Below are positions 1 to 5,726 of a stretch of DNA of 10,605 nucleotides, piece by piece. Positions within the stretch are counted from its first letter, which is position 1. Every line of letters starts with the position of its first letter. The stretch covers positions 1 through 10,605 of the forward strand of contig JAQGMD010000384.1 in the NCBI GenBank assembly GCA_028292565.1. Direction: 5' to 3'. The notes beneath the pieces were generated by a model. The model searched no databases, was not told the DNA's origin, and was given only the letters and a program-made list of their open reading frames with translations. A program made the position numbers and the translations under genes. The stretch is from Burkholderia sp. (lineage in GTDB: Bacteria > Pseudomonadota > Gammaproteobacteria > Burkholderiales > Burkholderiaceae).

Positions 1-10
1 AATCCAAGTT

Positions 11-16
11 TATAAT
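11..16 (+). promoter_or_regulatory. -10 box of the trhO promoter
   Basis: A perfect TATAAT lies at the left edge of the window, 55 bp before the chosen trhO start. The matching -35 box would fall outside the window and cannot be checked. Transcription from here would begin near position 22-25, giving a leader of about 50 nt. This argues against the upstream in-frame ATG at 15, which lies within the promoter itself. Confidence 0.5.
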
Positions 17-71
17 GCCGGTAAATCAAAGACTTAACTCAGTTTGCAAAACCAAACACACATTGCCATTT

Positions 72-941
72 ATGCAGTCCGCCACACCTTACGTCAATAT
101 TGCAGCTTATAAATTTATCACCTTCGACGACACGGTCGAGAAGCGTCCGGAGTTTCGTGCGCTGTGCGAAGAGCTGGGCCTGAAAGGCACCATCCTGCTC
201 AGCCCGGAAGGCATCAACCTGTTCCTCGCCGGCCTGCGCGAACCGATCGATCGCTTCCTTGCATGGCTGCGCGCGGACGAGCGCTTCACCGACCTGCAAG
301 TGAAGGAAAGTTACTCCGACCGGCAACCATTCACGCGGATGCTGGTCAAGCTCAAGCGCGAAATCATCACGATGAAGAATCCGCTGATCAAGCCGGAGCT
401 GGGACGCGCACCGGCGGTGGACGCGCAAACCCTGAAGCGCTGGCTCGACCAGGGGCATGACGATGCCGGCAAACCGGTCGTGATGCTCGACACCCGCAAT
501 GCATTCGAGGTCGATGTCGGCACCTTCGACAACACCATCGATTACCGCATCGAGAAATTCAGCGAGTTCCCGGAAGTGATCGCGCAGCACAAGGATCAAC
601 TTGCCGGCAAAACGGTGGTGACCTTCTGCACTGGCGGCATCCGCTGCGAAAAGGCGGCGATCCACATGCAGGACATCGGCTACGAAAGCGTATACCAGCT
701 CGAGGGCGGCATCCTCAAATACTTCGAGGAAGTCGGCGGCGCGCACTACACCGGCGACTGCTTTGTATTTGATTACCGTACCGCGCTCAATCCGAAGCTC
801 GAAGCGACCCAGACCGCCCAGTGTTTCGCTTGCCGCGCCGTGGTCACCCCGCGCGAGCAGTTGTCGCCGTGGTACGTACCCGGCAAATCCTGCCCCCATT
901 GCATGAAAGAAGAGAGGGCTACCGCGCAGCAGGAGGCCTGA
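72..941 (+). CDS. trhO: tRNA uridine(34) hydroxylase, rhodanese family (TrhO/YceA)
   Basis: The 289-residue protein matches the TrhO (YceA) family, which hydroxylates U34 in the anticodon of certain tRNAs to 5-hydroxyuridine, a precursor of cmo5U/mcmo5U; it acts in the cytoplasm. An N-terminal acylphosphatase-like region (about 1-100, with [12 protein letters not shown] near 43-54) is followed by a rhodanese domain (about 130-225). The active-site loop [11 protein letters not shown] carries the expected catalytic Cys186 and the conserved Cys192. Two CxxC pairs near the C-terminus (C251/C254 and C274/C277) could bind zinc. The start at 72 gives the family-like N-terminus ([15 protein letters not shown]); the frame is open back to an ATG at 15, but that codon overlaps the -10 box. 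No strong ribosome binding site precedes 72. The gene stands alone, facing the convergent PEP-CTERM gene. The family assignment is firm; exact tRNA targets are inferred from the family. Confidence 0.93.
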   Translation: MQSATPYVNIAAYKFITFDDTVEKRPEFRALCEELGLKGTILLSPEGINLFLAGLREPIDRFLAWLRADERFTDLQVKESYSDRQPFTRMLVKLKREIITMKNPLIKPELGRAPAVDAQTLKRWLDQGHDDAGKPVVMLDTRNAFEVDVGTFDNTIDYRIEKFSEFPEVIAQHKDQLAGKTVVTFCTGGIRCEKAAIHMQDIGYESVYQLEGGILKYFEEVGGAHYTGDCFVFDYRTALNPKLEATQTAQCFACRAVVTPREQLSPWYVPGKSCPHCMKEERATAQQEA

Positions 942-1116
942 TGTTCAAACAGGACTTGGTTCTCCCGCGCCTATGCTTCTTTCATCGGGATTCGGGAGGT
1001 GAACGCGTCGGGGGTAGGCGAGTGACGAGCCAGATGATGGATGGGGGAAGTATTGATAGTGCAACCGAACCGCTCCTTCCCCACGTAGGGGACGGAGAAG
1101 AAGCAGCGGCTGAAGT
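942..1116. other. Gap between convergent trhO and PEP-CTERM genes
   Basis: This stretch separates two convergent genes. It holds a strong hairpin near its right end (listed separately) and an ORF starting at 941 that overlaps the trhO stop (see findings). Nothing else was recognised. Confidence 0.5.
1073..1097. terminator. Possible bidirectional hairpin between convergent genes
   Basis: CTCCTTCCCC (1073-1082) pairs with GGGGACGGAG (1088-1097) at 9 of 10 positions around a 5-nt loop. It lies 20 nt beyond the stop codon of the minus-strand PEP-CTERM gene and about 130 nt beyond trhO, where a shared terminator would be expected. Neither strand has a U-run after the stem, so it is not a canonical intrinsic terminator; it could be a 3'-end-protecting or attenuating structure. 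Confidence 0.35.
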
Positions 1117-1638
1117 TCAGCCGGCGTTACTGAAACGGCGACGAGCCAGAAGCGTGAGCGCGCCGAAACCCATTAGCAGCCAGCTTGACGGCTCGGGCAC
1201 GGGTGACACGGAATAGCTGATGTTGTCTAGTACGATATGCGGGCCGGCGCCGCCGTACCCTGCATTGATCCCATCTTCCGGACTGGAACGGAAAACGACG
1301 CGGTTGATATCGTCGAAGCCGAAATTGTAAAGAACCGGACCGGGACTCGATGCCTTTATCGCCGACGTGTACTTCAACACGCCGTCGCGCCAGCCCTCCA
1401 CCGCCACGGTTTCATTCAGGTTCCAGGCCGCCGTGATATAGGCGCTGGCGAAATAAAACGGCAAGTCCCTGCTCATCGAGAGGTCTTTACCCCAGCTGTT
1501 AAATATGCTGACCGAACCGATCGTGCCGCTATGGTAGCCGCTGTTTGGTAAGTATGGATATTTCGCGGGCTGCATGAACGCGGCGGATTGCCATGAAAAG
1601 CCGGCGTAGCCAGGCGGTAGCGCGCCTAAAAAATTCAC
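1117..1638 (-). CDS. PEP-CTERM sorting domain protein, probably 5'-damaged
   Basis: The C-terminus has the full PEP-CTERM sorting signal: VPEP (residues 147-150 of the 173-residue ORF), a hydrophobic stretch (SSWLLMGFGALTLLA) and a basic tail (RRRF). Such proteins are normally exported by Sec, then cut by an exosortase and released or anchored at the cell surface, often in exopolysaccharide-producing bacteria. The body, with YAGFSW and HIVLDNISYS, is of the small lectin-like or beta-rich type common among these proteins; no specific function is recognised. The start used is a GTG at 1638. The reading frame continues upstream with mature-protein-like sequence (GAATTVLDFEDIS, about 1680-1642) up to a stop near 1771-1773, but this extension has no hydrophobic signal peptide and no ATG. 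The gene may therefore be broken at its 5' end. No exosortase gene is in the window. Confidence 0.68.
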   Translation of the reverse strand: MNFLGALPPGYAGFSWQSAAFMQPAKYPYLPNSGYHSGTIGSVSIFNSWGKDLSMSRDLPFYFASAYITAAWNLNETVAVEGWRDGVLKYTSAIKASSPGPVLYNFGFDDINRVVFRSSPEDGINAGYGGAGPHIVLDNISYSVSPVPEPSSWLLMGFGALTLLARRRFSNAG

Positions 1639-1976
1639 TGAACTGATATCCTCGAAATCGAGGACAGTCGTGGCCGCGCCTTCATTTGCACCTTGTCGCT
1701 CCCTGTTGTTACGGTTGAATGTGGCCAGAATATTAACGCGGCGTGCGGAGCCGAAACGCAGCCAGCCTTTTCATTTTTTCTCGTATGCAGCCAGCCGGGA
1801 GTCGGACCGGCGCGTGGACTTTACAGGTTGCGATTCACATTCCAACGCCGAGCCATGCAACGATTCCAGATGAATTGAATGTTGCACACTCAGGCGCCTC
1901 ACAATGCGCCACACTCGCGATAGAGTTATAGGGCACATGGCGCACCTTACATGAGGCCGGACGCTCCAGGCTTTCG

Positions 1977-1992
1977 CCGGTCAGAATTGGCA
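1977..1992 (+). repeat. Direct repeat copy 1, upstream of wzm
   Basis: CCGGTCAGAATTGGCA here recurs as CCGGTTAGAATTGGGCA at 2150-2166: one substitution and one inserted G. The copies are 173 bp apart, both on the coding side upstream of wzm. The second copy contains a TAGAAT -10-like hexamer. The function is unknown. Confidence 0.5.
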
Positions 1993-2149
1993 TCGCGGGC
2001 ATTCGCGTGACCACGTGGTTTCACAACCGCAAACTCCGCTTGGGCACGGAATGCGCACCCTACGCGGCTACCGCGCATTTTCCCGGCCGCCCTGCTCCGC
2101 CGACCCAACCTCATGCTGGTTGTTTGAAGTCAATGCCCGCGCCCGTGGC

Positions 2150-2166
2150 CCGGTTAGAATTGGGCA
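2150..2166 (+). repeat. Direct repeat copy 2, with a -10-like TAGAAT
   Basis: This is the second copy of the block at 1977-1992. TAGAAT at 2155-2160 would place a transcription start near 2167, about 125 nt before wzm. No good -35 hexamer lies 16-18 bp upstream, so promoter activity is only a suggestion. Confidence 0.4.
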
Positions 2167-2291
2167 CTTCGCGCCGCATGCCGCGCCTCGTCGCCGGAAA
2201 AAATACCGCACGCAATGACCGAGGTACAACGCGGATCTCATGCTGGCGGCAACGGCATTCGGCAGGAATGGCAGACAAGGCAGGGTACAAC

Positions 2292-3089
2292 ATGGCAGCA
2301 GGCATATTGCGCTCAGCATGGGGCTATCGCGGCTTCATATCCGGCAGCATCAAGCGTGAATTTCAGCTGCGTTACCGCAACTCCTTGCTCGGAGCAGCCT
2401 GGACGGTGCTCAACCCGTTGGCGATGATCGTGGTCTACACCGTGATTTTTGCCCAAGTGATGAAAACCAGGCTACCCGGGGTGGACAGTCACTTTGCTTA
2501 TAGCATTTACCTGTGCTCGGGTTTGCTCACGTGGGGACTGTTCGCCGAGATCGTCGGCCGCGCGCAAAACGTTTTTATCGACCACGGAAACCTGCTCAAG
2601 AAAATCAGCTTTCCGCGTATCTGCCTGCCGGCCATCGTGGTGCTCAATGCCGGATTGAATTTCGCGATCATTTTCGGCTTGTTTGTGCTGTTCCTGCTCC
2701 TTTCAGACAGTTTCCCCGGCCTGCCGTTTGTGGCGATGATTCCGGTGCTGGCCGTGCAGATCCTGTTTTCCATCGGCTTGGGAATGATTGTCGGCGTGCT
2801 AAACGTTTTCTTCCGCGACGTCGGCCAGTTCTTCGGCGTGTTGCTGCAATTCTGGTTCTGGTTCACGCCGATCGTCTACCCGATAGCGATCCTGCCGCCG
2901 GCGATCATGCCCTATATCAGGTTGAATCCGATGGTGCCTGTGATCACTGCGTACCAGGATATTCTCGCCCATGGAGTGTGGCCGGACTGGGGCAGCCTGG
3001 CCTACCCCGCACTGGTGGGCGTCCTGCTGTGCATACTGGGCGTGCGGCTCTTCCGCAAACGCTCCGGCGAAATCGTTGACGAGTTGTGA
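2292..3089 (+). CDS. wzm: Polysaccharide ABC transporter permease (Wzm-type, ABC-2)
   Basis: The 265-residue inner-membrane protein belongs to the ABC-2 permease family that exports O-antigen, capsule or other polysaccharides with a Wzt ATPase. The N-terminal amphipathic segment (KREFQLRYRNSLLGAAWTVLNP, 21-42) is characteristic, followed by about six membrane segments (roughly 36-57, 66-86, 113-137, 146-170, 180-201, 236-253). NVFFRDVGQ (171-179) fits the cytoplasmic coupling region and LNPM (211-214) is also typical. The chosen ATG at 2292 has AAGGCAGGG 6 nt upstream and gives the usual family length. An in-frame ATG at 2268 is a possible alternative, and the frame is open further upstream, but that sequence is not family-like. 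The stop codon overlaps the wzt start (TGATG), so the two products are probably translationally coupled. The transported glycan cannot be read from the permease. Confidence 0.9.
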   Translation: MAAGILRSAWGYRGFISGSIKREFQLRYRNSLLGAAWTVLNPLAMIVVYTVIFAQVMKTRLPGVDSHFAYSIYLCSGLLTWGLFAEIVGRAQNVFIDHGNLLKKISFPRICLPAIVVLNAGLNFAIIFGLFVLFLLLSDSFPGLPFVAMIPVLAVQILFSIGLGMIVGVLNVFFRDVGQFFGVLLQFWFWFTPIVYPIAILPPAIMPYIRLNPMVPVITAYQDILAHGVWPDWGSLAYPALVGVLLCILGVRLFRKRSGEIVDEL

Positions 3090-4312
3090 TGGGCGCCATA
3101 CAAGTCTCGGGCCTTGGGAAGGCATACAAACAGTACTCGAACCGCTGGTCGCGGCTCGCCGAATGGGTGCTGCCCTTTCGCGGTCCGCGCCATCGACTGA
3201 AGTGGGTGATAAAGGATGCCAGCTTCAATGTCGAGCGCGGGGAAGCGGTCGGGATCATTGGCATCAACGGTGCCGGAAAAAGCACGCTGCTTAAAATGAT
3301 TACCGGCACCACACAACCTACCGCCGGCCGCGTCGACATCACCGGCCGCGTCGCCGCGTTGCTGGAGCTGGGAATGGGATTTCACCCAGAATTCACCGGC
3401 CGTCAGAATGTGGTGATGGCCGGTCAGTTGCTAGGCTATAGCGTGGCCGAAATCAGCCGCCTGATGCCGGAGATCGAAGCCTTCGCCGAAATCGGCGATT
3501 ACATCGACCAGCCGGTGCGCACCTACTCCAGCGGCATGCAAGTGCGCCTCGCCTTCAGCGTCGCCACCGCCAGCCGGCCGGATGTGTTGATTGTGGATGA
3601 AGCGCTGTCCGTCGGCGACGCTTACTTCCAGCACAAGAGCTTTGACCGCATTCGCGAATACCGAAAAGAGGGCACCACGTTGCTGATCGTCTCGCATGAC
3701 AAGGGCGCCATACAATCGATTTGCGACCGCGCAATCCTGCTCCACGAGGGCCGCCTGGCGAAACAGGGCCCGCCTGAGGAAATCATGGATTTCTATAATG
3801 CGATGCTGGCCGAAAAGCAGAACCAGACGGTGCGCCAGCAACAGCTGCAGGGCAACAAGGTGCAGACTAGCTCCGGTACGGGAGATGCGACAGTTGCCGA
3901 TATTGCCCTGCTTGATGAAAAGGGCGAACGCATAGAGATCGTGGATGTGGGCAGCAGCGTCACGTTGCGGGTACGGGTAGCAGTGCATACGCCCATCCCG
4001 CGCCTGGTGCTGGGCTATATGATCAAGGACCGGCTCGGGCAACCGATCTACGGCACCAATACGCATCTCAAGGGAGCGCCGCTAAACGACATGCGGCCAC
4101 AGGAAGAAGTCATTTACGCTTTTACCTTTCGGATGAATCTCGGGCCGGGAAGCTATTCGATCGCGACCGCCCTCGCGAGCAGCGATACGCATTTGAAGAA
4201 CAACTATGAATGGCGCGACCTGGCGCTCCTGTTCAACGTCATGAACGTCAGGCGCGAGCACTTTGTCGGATGTGCATGGCTGGACCCCAATATCGAGATT
4301 CAACGGAAATGA
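3089..4312 (+). CDS. wzt: Polysaccharide ABC transporter ATPase with C-terminal glycan-binding domain (Wzt)
   Basis: The 407-residue ATPase pairs with Wzm to energise polysaccharide export at the inner membrane. The nucleotide-binding domain (about 1-240) has a Walker A GINGAGKST (58-66), signature YSSGM (146-150), Walker B VLIVDE (166-171) and H-loop His203. A linker rich in Q (about 242-260) leads to a C-terminal domain (about 265-400) of the Wzt_C type. In E. coli O8/O9a-type systems this domain recognises the modified non-reducing end of the finished chain and gives export specificity. Transporters without chain-cap recognition lack it, so its presence suggests cargo recognition here. The ATG at 3089 overlaps the wzm stop as TGATG; a GTG at 3086 is an equally placed alternative adding one residue. 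The stop lies 10 bp before the methyltransferase gene. Family and role are firm; the ligand is unknown. Confidence 0.92.
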   Translation: MGAIQVSGLGKAYKQYSNRWSRLAEWVLPFRGPRHRLKWVIKDASFNVERGEAVGIIGINGAGKSTLLKMITGTTQPTAGRVDITGRVAALLELGMGFHPEFTGRQNVVMAGQLLGYSVAEISRLMPEIEAFAEIGDYIDQPVRTYSSGMQVRLAFSVATASRPDVLIVDEALSVGDAYFQHKSFDRIREYRKEGTTLLIVSHDKGAIQSICDRAILLHEGRLAKQGPPEEIMDFYNAMLAEKQNQTVRQQQLQGNKVQTSSGTGDATVADIALLDEKGERIEIVDVGSSVTLRVRVAVHTPIPRLVLGYMIKDRLGQPIYGTNTHLKGAPLNDMRPQEEVIYAFTFRMNLGPGSYSIATALASSDTHLKNNYEWRDLALLFNVMNVRREHFVGCAWLDPNIEIQRK

Positions 4313-4322
4313 CATTTCGCAT

Positions 4323-5726
4323 ATGACTTTTGTCTCTTACGCACAAAACTATGAAGACGTCATGCTCTGGCGCGCGCTCAGGCATGTCGAAACCGGTTTT
4401 TATATCGACGTCGGCGCGAGCGACCCGGAGGAAGATTCGGTCACCAAGGCGTTCTATGACCGCGGCTGGCGCGGGATAAACATCGAACCGGTTCCGGAAT
4501 ATCACCGGCGGCTCAACGATGAGCGGCCGCGCGATCTCAACCTCGCCATAGCGGCAGGAGAAAATAACGGCGCGCTGGCGTTGTTCGATGTCCCTGCCGT
4601 CAGGGGCTGGGCATCGCCGGACCCGGCGGTGGCGGCCGGCCATCGGAAACATGGCCATGAAGTGGAGGAGCTGAAAGTCCCGGTACGCACGCTGGCAAGC
4701 ATCTGCGAAGAGCATGCGCATGGCGAAATCCATTTCCTGAAAATCGATGTTGAGTGCTTCGAAACAGAAGTGATCCGCGGGATGGATTTTGAGAGATGGC
4801 GTCCGTGGATCCTGATTGTCGAAGCAACGCTGCCCAACAGCCAGGTTTCGAATCATGGCGCATGGGAACCGATGCTCACCAGGCACCGATACCGCTTTAC
4901 GTATTTCGATGGATTGAACCGCTACTATGTCGCGGAAGAACATGCGGAGCTTGAGCAGGCCCTGCTGACCCCGCCCAACGTGTTTGACGAATTTCAGACG
5001 ATCGCTGAGGCGCGGGCCATACAACGGGCGCAGTCGGCGGAACAGCAGGCGCATCAGGCGAACCTTGAACTGGCGGCAATGAAACGAAGCCTGTCGTGGC
5101 GCCTTACGCGTCCGTTCAGGTGGGTCAGGGAAGCAAGGGCGCGGCATGCCGAAGCCAAGGCGGCAGCAGCCGAAGACAAAGCGCTGGAAGCGCAAGCCAA
5201 GGCGGAGGCGGCCGAAGTCCACGCCATGGAAGCTGAAACCAGGGCACGCGAAGCAGAGACAAAGGCACAGCAATTACAAGGCCTGGTCAATGCACTGGAC
5301 CATCAATTGCAGGATGTGTACGCGAGCACTTCGTGGAAGGTTTCAGCGCCGCTGCGGAAAGTCGGCAGGCTCGTCATCGTCGCCAATGAATGGGTCCGGC
5401 AAGCCGCCGTAGCGCCTCGCGCCACTACGCGACGGTACGCGGTGGAGCTGGTGCGCCGCGCGGTTCCGCTGATCAGGCGCAGCCCTTTGCTGACGGAATG
5501 GATATGGCGTATGTATGGCAGGTTCCCGGTTCTGGGCGAACGGATGATGCGCCACGCGCGTTCTTCCGGTTCAGCGGACATCGCTCGTGCTTCCGGGGAC
5601 GACCTGCTGGCCATTTCGGATACCCCGTCGGCATGGATGCAATCGGTTTCACTGAACAGTCATTTCAAGGCCATGCTGTCACGCGAATTGCAGCAACGAA
5701 AAAACCGTGACAGTGAGCGTGCATGA
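4323..5726 (+). CDS. FkbM-family SAM methyltransferase with C-terminal coiled coil
   Basis: The N-terminal ~215 residues form an FkbM-type methyltransferase domain. FYIDVGASDPEEDSVTKAFYDRGWRGINIEP (26-56) contains the SAM-binding glycine loop and the acidic end of strand 2, and HFLKIDVECFETEVIRGM (137-153) is the second conserved block. FkbM enzymes O-methylate hydroxyls, and in glycan clusters act on sugars. The C-terminal half (about 225-467) is different: a helical, Q/A-rich lead-in, SLSWRLTRPFRWV (256-268), three tandem 14-residue A/E/K repeats predicted to form a coiled coil (276-317), a second similar motif STSWKVSAPLRKV (335-347), then a basic, tryptophan-containing region (350-410) that could bind membrane or partner proteins. 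The ATG at 4323 begins the family-like MTFVSYAQNYEDV; an in-frame TTG at 4263 overlaps wzt and is less likely. The RBS is weak, suggesting coupling. The product overlaps the next gene by 4 bp. The tail resembles in outline the ruler of WbdD, but that is inference. Confidence 0.87.
   Translation: MTFVSYAQNYEDVMLWRALRHVETGFYIDVGASDPEEDSVTKAFYDRGWRGINIEPVPEYHRRLNDERPRDLNLAIAAGENNGALALFDVPAVRGWASPDPAVAAGHRKHGHEVEELKVPVRTLASICEEHAHGEIHFLKIDVECFETEVIRGMDFERWRPWILIVEATLPNSQVSNHGAWEPMLTRHRYRFTYFDGLNRYYVAEEHAELEQALLTPPNVFDEFQTIAEARAIQRAQSAEQQAHQANLELAAMKRSLSWRLTRPFRWVREARARHAEAKAAAAEDKALEAQAKAEAAEVHAMEAETRAREAETKAQQLQGLVNALDHQLQDVYASTSWKVSAPLRKVGRLVIVANEWVRQAAVAPRATTRRYAVELVRRAVPLIRRSPLLTEWIWRMYGRFPVLGERMMRHARSSGSADIARASGDDLLAISDTPSAWMQSVSLNSHFKAMLSRELQQRKNRDSERA
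5088..5363 (+). other. Twin S-x-SWR/K motifs flanking the coiled coil
   Basis: The two segments SLSWRLTRPFRWV (5088-5126) and STSWKVSAPLRKV (5325-5363) share the pattern S-x-S-W-[RK]-[LV]-[TS]-x-P-[FL]-R. Similar 'SWR..PLR' motifs recur in many polysaccharide-cluster enzymes with coiled coils, from general knowledge. They bracket the repeat region symmetrically. Confidence 0.6.
5148..5273 (+). repeat. Three tandem 42-bp (14-residue) coiled-coil repeats
   Basis: Residues 276-289, 290-303 and 304-317 of the methyltransferase read AEAKAAAAEDKALE, AQAKAEAAEVHAME and AETRAREAETKAQQ. Each is two heptads long, with alanine at matching positions and E/K/R between. At DNA level the first two units are close copies (25-bp cores at 5151-5175 and 5193-5217) and the third is more diverged, as expected from unit duplication. 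Confidence 0.75.

Larger units (their letters stand above)
1639..2291. other. Gene-poor region upstream of the polysaccharide operon
   Basis: About 650 bp with no convincing gene. The first ~130 bp hold the open but apparently signal-less 5' extension of the PEP-CTERM frame on the minus strand. The remainder presumably carries the promoter and leader of the wzm operon. It contains a pair of near-identical blocks (about 1931-1998 and 2042-2175) and a 10-bp palindrome at 2010-2019, listed separately. TAGAAT at 2155-2160 resembles a -10 box, but no -35 box was seen at the correct distance. Short ORFs here have no coding character or recognisable similarity. Confidence 0.5.

Noticed and set aside
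39..899. A long minus-strand ORF of 286 codons opposite trhO.
   Set aside because: It mirrors the trhO frame in GC-rich DNA and shows no recognisable domain; trhO itself has clear catalytic motifs.
1613..1620. GGCGGTAG, matching the core of the ops/JUMPstart element that recruits RfaH in polysaccharide operons.
   Set aside because: It is about 670 bp before wzm and inside the antisense of the PEP-CTERM gene, and the same 8-mer recurs inside gluQ (9725-9732), so chance is the simpler explanation.
1649..1664. A 16-bp palindrome (TCCTCGAAATCGAGGA).
   Set aside because: It falls in the LDFED codons of the PEP-CTERM reading frame, so it is likely a by-product of coding sequence rather than a regulatory site.
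1670..1931. Three overlapping plus-strand ORFs of about 60-70 codons.
   Set aside because: None has a good ribosome binding site, coding-like composition or recognisable sequence.
2007..2291. N-terminal extension of the Wzm reading frame by up to 95 codons.
   Set aside because: The extension is proline/arginine-rich and not family-like; the ATG at 2292 has a suitable ribosome binding site and gives the normal length.
4248..5273. A 341-codon minus-strand ORF opposite the methyltransferase gene.
   Set aside because: Its low-complexity composition is the antisense shadow of the FkbM gene; no family features or ribosome binding site.
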